Shown in pieces: positions 23,588-31,875 of a DNA stretch of 51,753 nucleotides. The position numbers and the translations under genes are program-made. Under the pieces are notes generated by a model, which did no database searches, had not been told where the DNA came from, and saw only the letters and a list, made by a program, of their open reading frames with translations. Every line of letters begins with the position of its first letter. The first letter of the stretch is position 1. This stretch comes from Phycisphaerae bacterium (GTDB lineage Bacteria; Planctomycetota; Phycisphaerae; Sedimentisphaerales; Anaerohalosphaeraceae): positions 1 to 51,753 of the forward strand of contig JACZKQ010000125.1 in the NCBI GenBank assembly GCA_014859965.1, given 5' to 3'.

Positions 23588-24724
23588 TTGAAATCACTGC
23601 TGGATGAACGACGCATTCTACGCTTTCACCAGCGACTTCTGGGCTGGTTCGAGACGCATGCGCGGGATTTGCCGTGGCGGCGAACGCGGGACCCATACCG
23701 GATATGGGTGTCGGAGATCATGCTGCAGCAGACGCAGGTGGATACGGTCATCCCCTACTATGAAGCCTTTGTGGAGCGGTTTGGAGACGTGCGAGCGCTT
23801 GCCCGGGGCCGCGCCGATACGGTGATGAAACTTTGGGAGGGGCTGGGGTACTACTCGCGTGCACGGCATCTTCATGCGGCCGCCAGGATGATCGTGCGAG
23901 AGCACAAGGGTCGCTTCCCGTCGGAGTTCGATGCGATACTGGGTCTGCCTGGGGTCGGCAGGTATACGGCCGGGGCGATTGCCAGCATGGCCTTCGGCCA
24001 GGCCAGGGCGGTGGTGGATGGAAATGTAATACGGGTCTTGTGTCGTGTCTTCCGCATCGAAGAGAACCCGAAGACCGCCGCCGTACAGCGGCGGTTGTGG
24101 TCGCTTGCCGAGTCGCTGCTGCCGGCGGACAGGGCGGGCGATTTCAATCAGGCACTGATGGAATTGGGGGCAACGGTGTGTTTTGTGAAGCGGCCCTTGT
24201 GCCAGGCGTGCCCACTGGGCGATACGTGCGCGGCGAGGAAGGCGGACTGCCAGGAAACGCTGCCCGCAAAGGCCGTCAGAAAGGCTGTGCCCAGGCGGCA
24301 TATCGCGTCCGCTGTTATCATGCACAAGGGGCGCATACTGGCGGGCAAACGCAAGGCGGGCGGGCTGCTTGGCGATTTGTGGGAACTGCCGGCCATTCAA
24401 ACCGATGCCGCAGCGTGGACGAAGACGCGTTTACAAAAACAGCTTCAAGAGGCATTCGGGATTGATGCGAAGGTTGGGCGGAAACTGGAGGAAGTGACGC
24501 ACGTGTTTTCACATTTTAAGCTGCGCGCAATCCCGTATCTGTGCATGTATGTCGCCGGTCGGTGCAGTTGCCGCCAGTGGTCGCGGTGGCGGTGGATACC
24601 GTTGGACCGTGTGGGGCGCTATGCGTGGTCCAGCGGGCAGAAGAAGCTGCTGGAGCGGGCGGCGCATGCCGTGGGCGATCAGGTGGCCGCGGCGCGTTCC
24701 AGTGCTTCGACTTTACGGACATAA
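23588..24724 (+). CDS. mutY: A/G-specific adenine glycosylase
   Basis: MutY removes adenine mispaired with 8-oxoguanine. The protein shows Arg-Asp-Leu-Pro-Trp-Arg, then Ser-Glu-Ile-Met-Leu-Gln-Gln-Thr-Gln-Val with the catalytic Glu, the helix-hairpin-helix Leu-Pro-Gly-Val-Gly-Arg-Tyr-Thr-Ala-Gly, the catalytic Asp in Val-Val-Asp-Gly-Asn-Val, and the iron-sulfur cluster cysteines with spacing C-x6-C-x2-C-x5-C. A C-terminal NUDIX-like domain follows. The start is uncertain: the frame is open from 23399, but family alignment begins near residue 64 of that frame, where TTG at 23588 gives a 378-residue product; no strong ribosome site is seen. The last 46 bases overlap the photolyase gene tail-to-tail. 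Confidence 0.93.
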   Translation: MKSLLDERRILRFHQRLLGWFETHARDLPWRRTRDPYRIWVSEIMLQQTQVDTVIPYYEAFVERFGDVRALARGRADTVMKLWEGLGYYSRARHLHAAARMIVREHKGRFPSEFDAILGLPGVGRYTAGAIASMAFGQARAVVDGNVIRVLCRVFRIEENPKTAAVQRRLWSLAESLLPADRAGDFNQALMELGATVCFVKRPLCQACPLGDTCAARKADCQETLPAKAVRKAVPRRHIASAVIMHKGRILAGKRKAGGLLGDLWELPAIQTDAAAWTKTRLQKQLQEAFGIDAKVGRKLEEVTHVFSHFKLRAIPYLCMYVAGRCSCRQWSRWRWIPLDRVGRYAWSSGQKKLLERAAHAVGDQVAAARSSASTLRT

Positions 24725-26043
24725 TCGTCGGGGTTGAATTTTCGCGACAGGCCTGCGGCGTTCATGTAGCGGATTTTGCCGAAGACGCTGCGTTCAGCCC
24801 AGGCGCGATCGTGCTTGCCGAAGCACCATGCGATCCCGGTGAAGCCGTTGGGGTCACGGCCGTCGAGTTCGTATTTGTTGTTGAGATAGAGGGCGATGCG
24901 AAAGGCTTTTCGCGGGGTCTCGCTCCATTCGAGAATCTTCTTGCCCCAGTACATACGCATATATCCGTGCATCTTGCCCGCCACGACCATTTCTTTCTGG
25001 GCGGCGTTCCAATACGCGTCGTAGGTTCGGCCTTCTTCAAGCTCCCGGCGTGAATAGACCGGCTGCCGTGTATCGCGTCGATGCGCCCTGAGGGTGTTTG
25101 TCGCCCATTCCGGCAGGGCGGAGTACCTGTCATAACGCGGGTTGTAGTAGACGAAGTTGTGGCTTAGTTCGCGGCGGACGATGAGTTCTTCGAGGTACGC
25201 GTCTTTGCCGGGGCTGTCGGTTTTCTGCACCTGCAGGGCAATATACAGCGGTGAAATCTGGCCGAAATGCAGGTAAGGGCTCATGTTGGACAGGAAGTCC
25301 CTGCCGGGGTCGTTTCGCAGGTCGGCGAACCCGTCGAGCTTGTGCGCGATGAAATGGCGCAGGCGTTTTGCGGCGTGCTTCGTGCCGCCATGAAAGGCCT
25401 CGATAGGGCCTACGGTTCGGTCGAGATCGAGCGAGTCAAGGGCGTCGGAAAGGTGCGTTATATCGAAACCGTCGAACTTCATGCCGAGAGAATCTCGTCT
25501 GGGGCGTTGGTGCGCAAGTGTCTTCAGGTAGTCCGGCAGGCGCCTGCTGATCCGCGGCCGGAACGTGCCGGCCGAGAATTCCTCCTTCTGAGAAGCGACG
25601 TCAACGGGGACGATCAGGTTCGTTTCCACTTCTTCCAGAAGGCACGGAACGGTTTGGGCGGCGCGGCTGCGCCATTGCCGCTGAATGCGGAGATGCCCGG
25701 CGTCGACGACGATACGGGATGCGTCACCGGCCATATCCATCGCAGCCTGGTCGGGTGATTGGCGGCGGACGACGAACCGAATGCCGCGTTTTTCCAGCGA
25801 AGCGGCAACTTCCTGAAGACCCTGAAGCATGAAATGGTAGTGCCTGAGATTCGCCTCCGGGTAATCGTCGGTGAGGCCGAAAGCGACCACAAGGGGAACG
25901 CCGCTCCCGTTTGCCCGCCGAATAGCGTATTCGAGGGCGTGATTGTACTCGGTGCGTTGGGCGGCCTGCATCCAGTACAGAACGTATCGGCCGTTGCGCA
26001 CGGGCTCGTCGTTCAGTTGCCGAACACGCGTTTTCTGTATCAT
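24679..26043 (-). CDS. phr: Class II deoxyribodipyrimidine (CPD) photolyase
   Basis: The 454-residue FAD enzyme uses blue light to split cyclobutane pyrimidine dimers. Class II features are Gly-Arg-Tyr-Val-Leu-Tyr-Trp-Met-Gln near the start, Ser-Pro-Tyr-Leu-His-Phe-Gly-Gln-Ile in the FAD region, Trp-Asn-Ala-Ala-Gln-Lys-Glu-Met near residue 363, and Asp-Pro-Asn-Gly-Phe-Thr-Gly-Ile-Ala-Trp-Cys-Phe-Gly-Lys-His-Asp toward the end. The start at 26043 gives the usual Met-Ile-Gln-Lys-Thr-Arg; the frame reads on to 26130 into the kinase gene. It begins 23 bases after the FGGY kinase stop, so it may be read from the same message. A photolyase implies at least occasional light exposure. Confidence 0.94.
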   Translation of the reverse strand: MIQKTRVRQLNDEPVRNGRYVLYWMQAAQRTEYNHALEYAIRRANGSGVPLVVAFGLTDDYPEANLRHYHFMLQGLQEVAASLEKRGIRFVVRRQSPDQAAMDMAGDASRIVVDAGHLRIQRQWRSRAAQTVPCLLEEVETNLIVPVDVASQKEEFSAGTFRPRISRRLPDYLKTLAHQRPRRDSLGMKFDGFDITHLSDALDSLDLDRTVGPIEAFHGGTKHAAKRLRHFIAHKLDGFADLRNDPGRDFLSNMSPYLHFGQISPLYIALQVQKTDSPGKDAYLEELIVRRELSHNFVYYNPRYDRYSALPEWATNTLRAHRRDTRQPVYSRRELEEGRTYDAYWNAAQKEMVVAGKMHGYMRMYWGKKILEWSETPRKAFRIALYLNNKYELDGRDPNGFTGIAWCFGKHDRAWAERSVFGKIRYMNAAGLSRKFNPDDYVRKVEALERAAAT

Positions 26044-26066
26044 GGCTTTCCCCGCACAGCCATTGG

Positions 26067-27614
26067 TCAGCTTGAGACGCTGCGAAGCCGGGCATTCACC
26101 TCTTTGAGCGACGGGTACAACTGCTCCCATGTTTCAAAAAGCCGGCGGTATTTCTTCGTCAATGACGCGTCGGGCGTGTAAATTTTTCCGGGTTTGCGGA
26201 CTTTTTCAAAGGCGTCGCCAACGTTCTTGTAAAGGCCCGCTCCGATGCCTGCCAGAATAGCGGCCCCGAGGGGCGTGGGTTCATCGATTTCGGAGGCCTC
26301 GATGGGCTTGCCGATGATGTCGGCTTTGTTTTGCATCCAAAAGGCGTTCTTGGTGGCGCCGCCGATCGCGACAAACTTTTCGGGTCGAACGCCGAGCGAC
26401 TTCTCGATGCCGTTGACGATCTGCAAAAATTGGAAGTCCAGACCTTCGATCATGGCGCGGAGCATGTCGCCTTTGGTGGCGATATTCCTCAGGCCGACGA
26501 ACGCGCCGAGCGACAGGTGGTCGACGACGGGGCAATGGCTGCCGGACATATGGGGCAGGAACATGACGCCGTTTGCGCCGGGCGCCGCTGCCTGGGCTCG
26601 CTGCATCAGGAGGTCCCAGTCATCGGTATTCTCCTTCGAGGCTCTTTGCCTTTCCTCGAAGCCGTATTCGCCGCGGAACCATTCCAGCATGTCGGCGGCG
26701 ACCGCGGAAGCCATGATGGCCCACAGTTTCGCAGACGCCACGTGCGAGTGGACGGGGATGCCCATGTGCCGCACCTCGGGTGTCAGGACGGGTTTGTCCA
26801 GGGCGCAGACGACGATTTCCCATGTGCCGGTGACGTCGAGGACCACGCCGGGCTCGAAAGCGCCGACCGACAGGGTGCCGCAGCAGTAATCGTGGCCGCC
26901 GAGAATGATGGGCGTGCCTTCGGCGAGACCGGTCGCGGCGGCGGCCCCGGCGTGGACTTTGCCGAGGGGCGTGCCGCTGGGAAGCGGATCGCACAGCAGG
27001 TTGCGGTCGATGCCCGATGCTTCGATGAGTTCATCCGACCAGACCCGTTTGCGCTGGTCGAAGAGCAGTGTTGTCGAGGCCATGCTGTGGTCGGTCGCGC
27101 AGACGCCGCAGAGCATGAAGTTGATGAAGTCCTCGATGAGAAGCCATTTATGCGTGCGGGCGAGAATTTCCGGCTCGTTCTCCTTCATCCACAGCAGACG
27201 CAGCGCAGTATTGAACACCCATATCTGGTTGCCGCCGATGGCAAACTGTTTTTCCGGGCCGATGTGATTCATCCACCACCGATGCTGCGGTTCGGTGCGG
27301 GGGCAGTGCCAGCTTATAAACGGGTAGAGCCAGTTGCCGTCCTTGTCGATGGGCACGCCGTCCATGCCCATGCCGCAGACGGCGATGCCTTTAATATCGG
27401 CCGGGTTGTCGAGTTGTGCGGTGGCTTCCTTGAGGGCCTCGCAGACCCCGCCCCAGATCTGCTCGGGTTTCCAGATGGCCCAGTCGGGATGGTCGGGATA
27501 GGGGTTGAAACGCTCGGTGGGGCGGCTCGCCCGTGCGACGGCATTGCCCGCCAGGTCGTAAACGATGGCTTTCAGGGTGGTGGAACCCAGATCGATTCCT
27601 GCGAGATAATCCAT
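26067..27614 (-). CDS. FGGY family carbohydrate kinase
   Basis: The 515-residue sugar kinase opens with Ala-Gly-Ile-Asp-Leu-Gly-Ser-Thr-Thr-Leu-Lys, the phosphate-1 loop of the actin-like fold, and has Gly-Gly-His-Asp-Tyr-Cys-Cys-Gly in the second half and Gly-Gly-Ala-Thr-Lys-Asn near the C terminus. FGGY kinases phosphorylate xylulose, glycerol, gluconate, ribulose and others; the substrate is not clear from sequence. GGGAG sits 8 bases before the ATG at 27614; the ATG at 27620 is too close to that site. It lies 26 bases after the UroD-like gene, so the two form an operon. Confidence 0.92.
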   Translation of the reverse strand: MDYLAGIDLGSTTLKAIVYDLAGNAVARASRPTERFNPYPDHPDWAIWKPEQIWGGVCEALKEATAQLDNPADIKGIAVCGMGMDGVPIDKDGNWLYPFISWHCPRTEPQHRWWMNHIGPEKQFAIGGNQIWVFNTALRLLWMKENEPEILARTHKWLLIEDFINFMLCGVCATDHSMASTTLLFDQRKRVWSDELIEASGIDRNLLCDPLPSGTPLGKVHAGAAAATGLAEGTPIILGGHDYCCGTLSVGAFEPGVVLDVTGTWEIVVCALDKPVLTPEVRHMGIPVHSHVASAKLWAIMASAVAADMLEWFRGEYGFEERQRASKENTDDWDLLMQRAQAAAPGANGVMFLPHMSGSHCPVVDHLSLGAFVGLRNIATKGDMLRAMIEGLDFQFLQIVNGIEKSLGVRPEKFVAIGGATKNAFWMQNKADIIGKPIEASEIDEPTPLGAAILAGIGAGLYKNVGDAFEKVRKPGKIYTPDASLTKKYRRLFETWEQLYPSLKEVNARLRSVSS

Positions 27615-27640
27615 TGTCATTTCTCCCTAAATTATCGTAG

Positions 27641-28714
27641 TCAGGCGAACGCTTCACCCGCCCCCGAATCGGCCCAGTTGTCCAGTTGCAGAGGGTACGT
27701 TCCGTACATTCGGATGGCGTTCCACATGGCCAGGTAATTGCCCGGCTTGACGGCGGAATGGATGCTGTTGCTGGAGGAGAGGATCAGGCCGCCCCCTTCG
27801 GCGGCTTTTCGGATGACACTCTTGGTTTCTTCAACGACGTCTTTCTCGCTCTTGAATGTGAGGGTGTGGGCGCAGTCGACATTACCTTTCAATGCGATGC
27901 GGTCGCCGTACTTCTGTTTGAAATCGCCAATGTCCAGTCCGGCGACCGGATCGATGGGATCAAGGCAGTCGATTTCCGAATCGAGGATCATGTCCAGAAT
28001 AGGCAGAATGTTGCCGTCGGTATGTTTAATAATGGGCAGCCCCGCATCATGGAAGCCGGCCATGACGCGTTTGAGCGGTTCGTAGAGAAACTCCCGGAAC
28101 ATCGCCGGCGAAATCATCGGCCGTTCGGTGGCGGCATAGTCGTCGCCGGTGAAAATGAAGTCGGCCCCGCGTTTGGCGACCTCTTTGGCCATTTCGATGT
28201 TAATTTCGACGGACATCTCCACCAGGCCTTTAACGACTTCAGGTTCGGCGACAAAGGCCATGAGCAGGTTCTCCATGCCCATGAGGTTTCGCGGTATGGA
28301 GAAGACGTCATTGAGGTGCACGCCGACGGCCCTGTCTCCCTTGTACCGTTTGACGACACGCTCGATACTGTCATAACGGCCCGGCGCATACGGATCGGGC
28401 GGCTGATAATGCTTCAGATCGGCGAAGGTCTGGATGGGGCCGCCCAAAGGAAAAGAATGCTCCTGGCCGGTGTTCTCGGAGATCATGCCCCACTCGTTGC
28501 GGTAGCGGCCGGGCGCGATCGCTTCCTTGCTGAAGTCCGGCCCCGTCAGGATCGCATCGAGGTCCATGCGGACACTGAACTCCTCCATCGTGGAGCCCGG
28601 ACAGATTGCATCGCGGACATGCTTATCGATGATCCACTCGAAATGGGGTATGCGGTCGGGCTGCTTGCGCTGCAGCACGCACATTATGCGTTGTGCCGAG
28701 GTCATTTTGCTCAT
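27641..28714 (-). CDS. Uroporphyrinogen decarboxylase (UroD/MtaA) family protein
   Basis: The 357-residue TIM-barrel protein belongs to the UroD superfamily. Landmarks are Arg-Ile-Pro-His-Phe-Glu-Trp near residue 21, Phe-Ile-Phe-Thr-Gly-Asp-Asp-Tyr in the middle, Ile-Lys-His-Thr-Asp-Gly-Asn, and Leu-Lys-Gly-Asn-Val-Asp-Cys toward the end. It is not HemE-like at the N terminus. Cobalamin methyltransferases such as MtaA usually have His-X-Cys-Gly where this has His-Thr-Asp-Gly, so zinc-thiol chemistry at that point is doubtful. Co-transcription with a sugar kinase is seen for many uncharacterised planctomycete UroD-like genes, and points to catabolism rather than heme synthesis (inference). An in-frame ATG also occurs at 28705. 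Confidence 0.85.
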   Translation of the reverse strand: MSKMTSAQRIMCVLQRKQPDRIPHFEWIIDKHVRDAICPGSTMEEFSVRMDLDAILTGPDFSKEAIAPGRYRNEWGMISENTGQEHSFPLGGPIQTFADLKHYQPPDPYAPGRYDSIERVVKRYKGDRAVGVHLNDVFSIPRNLMGMENLLMAFVAEPEVVKGLVEMSVEINIEMAKEVAKRGADFIFTGDDYAATERPMISPAMFREFLYEPLKRVMAGFHDAGLPIIKHTDGNILPILDMILDSEIDCLDPIDPVAGLDIGDFKQKYGDRIALKGNVDCAHTLTFKSEKDVVEETKSVIRKAAEGGGLILSSSNSIHSAVKPGNYLAMWNAIRMYGTYPLQLDNWADSGAGEAFA

Positions 28715-29017
28715 CTGCGTTTGCCTGCCTTCCTAAGGTTTGTTTGTGCGATATACGTCCTATCTTGACAAGAGGGTGAAGATGACGTGCCAGCCAGCGC
28801 CGGGGCTGACGTCTTCCGCATTGCTTTCGCTAATGTCGGCGGGGCCGATTTCATCGGCGGCACAGGGCATAAACCCGGCGATCGGCTTCGTGAATAGCGT
28901 CTTACAGGATGCATGAAGGCTATACTATATGCGCCATCCGCCTTTGGTCAAGGGGTTATTTGGATGAAGTGTACTGCCGCAGGCGGGACTCCGCCCAATA
29001 AGTCGGAGAGGCGGCCG
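28715..29017 (-). other. Gap between the chaperone operon and the UroD-like gene, with a possible gene remnant
   Basis: This 303-base gap contains a minus-strand frame (28924 down to 28760) that reads like protein, with Ala-Asp-Glu-Ile-Gly-Pro-Ala-Asp-Ile and a final Trp-His-Val-Ile-Phe-Thr-Leu-Leu-Ser-Arg. It has no start until an internal ATG at 28870, which would give 36 residues. It may be a decayed gene end or a tiny gene. A short GGCGG/CCGCC hairpin near 28983-28997 lies just after the J-protein stop but has no T-run. No convincing promoter is seen. Confidence 0.35.
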
Positions 29018-30286
29018 TCAGGAGGGGCTTGCAGCGACGCCTTCGAAGAGGCGGTCGCGTGCATCGGCAATCAGCGCCAGCATCTGGTCGGCCTGGCCCT
29101 GAATGGCGGGATCCGGATGGGTGACGCGGGCGTTCCATTTCTGGTATTCGTCTCGCAAGCGTTGTCGGCCTTCTTCCGGGTCCATGTCGGCGGTGATGCC
29201 GAGAATAAATTCAAGGTCCTTTTCCTTGTGAAGTCCGACGGGCAGGATCTTCTGAGACATTGCCCGGAACCTCTTTTCGTCAACCTGGAGGGCTTGGGCA
29301 ATGCGGCGGATCAGAGCGGTCTGCGCCCGGTCGGCAGTGCCGGCGGCGCTGATGGTCTTGAGGCACAGCTTCATGGCGTCATAGATGTCGACGATCGTGG
29401 CGACCGAACGCAGCGTGCTGCAGATGCGCTCGATGTCGAGTTTGCGCCCCGACTTGCAGGTATCGACCGCTTCGCCGAGCAGGGCGGCCAGACGCCGGCA
29501 TCTTTGGACTTCATGGTCCTCGGGCGGCGACGCCTCCCGTGCATCGATCCATTGTTCGATAACTGTCAATGCAGGCGCCTCGGGCGCAGTCGTAGCGCCG
29601 CATACCGCCACGGCAAGCTGCACCGTGAGTATCTCGGCGTGCTCGGCGTTTTCTCGCGCATCGATGTAGCCGAGGTCCGGGTTGCGGTACTCCACACTCG
29701 TGGTGGCGCAGGTCAGTTCGTCTCCAGTGGACTCAGAGAACAGCGACGTAATACACTGGAGCGTTCGCATGCCGCGTCGCGGGAATCGCAGCAGATCAAT
29801 CGGGATCGTCACTACGGGCGTCCAGTCCGAAAGCACGTACTCGGTGGTGGGGATTCTCCCGTTTGAGGCCTTATAGCAGAAGGCGGGCGAGCCATCGAGT
29901 TGCCATTGTTTCGCGGCGCACAGGACAGGTTGTGCGGCCTCGCAACCCTCGGTAATATCAGCCAAAAGGACCTGAACCTGAATGTCATGCATAGGGGCAG
30001 GCACACAGATGCGTCCGCACATCGACACGGCCAACGCCTGTGTTCCGCCGTCATTGAGAGATGCCGGGGCGATGTCCATGCGGCAGCAGAAACGCGGGTC
30101 AAAGAGCGCAAACTCGCCTGTGGAATCAGCATCCTCAGGTTCCGCTTCCGGCTGTATTTCGTGGTTCTGTGCAGAGGCGGCCCGACGACGCACCATTTTC
30201 CGGAGAGCGGAATCGCGGCCGAACAGCGTGCGTCCCAGGATGACCCACGTAGCCAGTATAATAGACAAGAGGATGTATTCAGCCAT
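29018..30286 (-). CDS. Membrane-anchored TerB / J-domain cochaperone (DjlA-like layout)
   Basis: The 422-residue protein starts with one membrane helix (about residues 4-22) followed by a strongly basic stretch Arg-Lys-Met-Val-Arg-Arg-Arg, which places the rest in the cytoplasm. Residues 60-205 form a cysteine-containing, beta-rich region I cannot assign. Residues about 210-345 are helical and resemble TerB. Residues 355-416 fit a J domain: Leu-Glu-Phe-Ile-Leu-Gly-Ile, a basic helix, the hallmark His-Pro-Asp at 390-392, then a closing helix. The order membrane helix, TerB, J domain is that of DjlA. J proteins stimulate Hsp70 ATPase, and the Hsp70 gene ends 21 bases upstream. The J assignment rests on motif and context, not a search. 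Confidence 0.75.
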   Translation of the reverse strand: MAEYILLSIILATWVILGRTLFGRDSALRKMVRRRAASAQNHEIQPEAEPEDADSTGEFALFDPRFCCRMDIAPASLNDGGTQALAVSMCGRICVPAPMHDIQVQVLLADITEGCEAAQPVLCAAKQWQLDGSPAFCYKASNGRIPTTEYVLSDWTPVVTIPIDLLRFPRRGMRTLQCITSLFSESTGDELTCATTSVEYRNPDLGYIDARENAEHAEILTVQLAVAVCGATTAPEAPALTVIEQWIDAREASPPEDHEVQRCRRLAALLGEAVDTCKSGRKLDIERICSTLRSVATIVDIYDAMKLCLKTISAAGTADRAQTALIRRIAQALQVDEKRFRAMSQKILPVGLHKEKDLEFILGITADMDPEEGRQRLRDEYQKWNARVTHPDPAIQGQADQMLALIADARDRLFEGVAASPS

Positions 30287-30307
30287 AGGCGATCTTCCCT
30301 GGGGGCT

Positions 30308-31855
30308 CTACTCGACTTTGAAGTTCTCGAGTTCCTGGGCCTTTTGGCCGACGTTCGCCTGGCTCATCTCGCCGTTATCTCCGACACAGAAATTCACCTC
30401 GAGAACACGGCCCGAGTCCTCATCCTCAAAACGGCAATGCATCCGCTGGTTCAGATCGTAGCTGTACGTGACGTTGATGGGGCGATTGGCCGGCCGGTCC
30501 GGAGGCAGTTCGAATACCTCCGTCGCGATTTTGTTGACGTAGTCGGGGTCCTTGTCTTCGCCCTGGGTAATCGTAATTTCCACTTCCGTCTGTCCTTCGA
30601 CGATTGTGAAGAACTGCTGAGTTTCCTTGCACGGCAACGGCGTATTTTTCCTGAGAATGATGCTGTTTTCGATGATGTATTGCCCGGTCTCACTGTCCTT
30701 GGGAGCGCAAATTGTGCCATAACTGTGGTTGCAGACATCCTGGAGTTTCACGTCGCGCAGCCCGCCGGCGACGCCTTGGGGGACTTCGCCGGGATTTTCG
30801 CGCAGTTTCGTGAGACCGGCATGAATCGCGGCGCCGAGGGCGACGCACTCGTCGACGTTTACTGAGACCTCCGGCGCATAGCCGCACAAATCCTGAAGGC
30901 GCTGCTGAACAAGGGGTATGCGTGTGCTCCCGCCGACCAGGAGAATCTTCTGGATATCGGAGGGTTTGCATTTCGCTTCGTCCATGATAACTTCGACGAG
31001 CATGTCGGTGCGGCCGATGAGCGGCCCAATGGCCTCTTCGAACTGCTCCCGGGTGATCTCCACGCGCATGCTGCCGGCCGGGCCGTAGAGCATTTTCTTG
31101 GCGCTGGTCCGGCGGGAGAGTGTTTTCTTTACATCTTCGGCCTCATCCTCGTACTTGGCCCGTTCCTCTTCAGAGGTGATCAGTTCGCTGTTGAACTGTT
31201 TGCGGTATTCGGCTTCGAAAATCTCGAGTACTTTCTTATCGAAATCAATGCCGCCGAGCGCATGATCGCCCTGTGAGCAAACGATATTGATTTCGCTGCC
31301 GTTTATATCAAGAATGCTGACGTCAAAGGTGCCGCCGCCCAGGTCGTAGACGAGCACGCGGCCTGAAATTTCGTGAGTGGTTGCGTAATAAAGGGCTGCG
31401 GCCACGGGTTCGTTCACAATCCCGATGACATTAAGCCCGGCCATCCGCCCGGCGTCCATCGTGGCCTTGCGGCGCACTTCGTCAAAATGCGCGGGCACGG
31501 AGATCACTGCGTCTCGAATCTCCCCGTGTTCGACGCCTGCATCCTGTTTGAGCTTCTTCAGAATAAGGCTCGAGATCTCTTCCGGCGACCAGTCTTTTCC
31601 GTCCAGCGACTTGCGCCACTGAGAGCCCATATGCCGCTTGATCCACCGCACCGAGCGTTCGGGGTTCAATTGGCGCGAGTTGACCGCTTCGATGCCGACG
31701 CGGACGATCGCAGTGTCCTCCTCGTCGAAATAAACCGCGGAAGGCGTGATGCGTTCCCCTTCACAGTTCGGAACAATCTCCGGCTTTCCGATGGTGTTCA
31801 GCAGGGCAAGGGCGGAAAATGTGGTTCCCAAATCTATGCCGGCTATGTTATTCAT
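30308..31855 (-). CDS. Hsp70 family chaperone lacking the helical lid
   Basis: The 515-residue Hsp70 has a full nucleotide-binding domain (about 1-350): Gly-Ile-Asp-Leu-Gly-Thr-Thr at 6-12, Tyr-Asp-Leu-Gly-Gly-Gly-Thr-Phe-Asp at 170-178 and Val-Gly-Gly-Ser-Thr-Arg-Ile-Pro at 307-314. The interdomain linker reads Asp-Val-Lys-Leu-Gln-Asp-Val (DnaK has Asp-Val-Leu-Leu-Leu-Asp-Val). A beta substrate-binding domain follows (about 375-495). The chain ends soon after, so the alpha-helical lid of DnaK (about 640 residues) is missing. There is no signal peptide, so it is cytoplasmic. It sits between GrpE-like and J-domain genes with gaps of 20 and 21 bases. It is probably a specialised Hsp70 beside the housekeeping DnaK. 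Confidence 0.93.
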   Translation of the reverse strand: MNNIAGIDLGTTFSALALLNTIGKPEIVPNCEGERITPSAVYFDEEDTAIVRVGIEAVNSRQLNPERSVRWIKRHMGSQWRKSLDGKDWSPEEISSLILKKLKQDAGVEHGEIRDAVISVPAHFDEVRRKATMDAGRMAGLNVIGIVNEPVAAALYYATTHEISGRVLVYDLGGGTFDVSILDINGSEINIVCSQGDHALGGIDFDKKVLEIFEAEYRKQFNSELITSEEERAKYEDEAEDVKKTLSRRTSAKKMLYGPAGSMRVEITREQFEEAIGPLIGRTDMLVEVIMDEAKCKPSDIQKILLVGGSTRIPLVQQRLQDLCGYAPEVSVNVDECVALGAAIHAGLTKLRENPGEVPQGVAGGLRDVKLQDVCNHSYGTICAPKDSETGQYIIENSIILRKNTPLPCKETQQFFTIVEGQTEVEITITQGEDKDPDYVNKIATEVFELPPDRPANRPINVTYSYDLNQRMHCRFEDEDSGRVLEVNFCVGDNGEMSQANVGQKAQELENFKVE

Positions 31856-31875
31856 TGTATCCTTCCTCAGTTTCT

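Noticed and set aside
26331..27737. 468-codon open frame opposite the FGGY kinase
   Set aside because: It spans the kinase gene and its junction with the UroD-like gene; the composition is that of a shadow frame.
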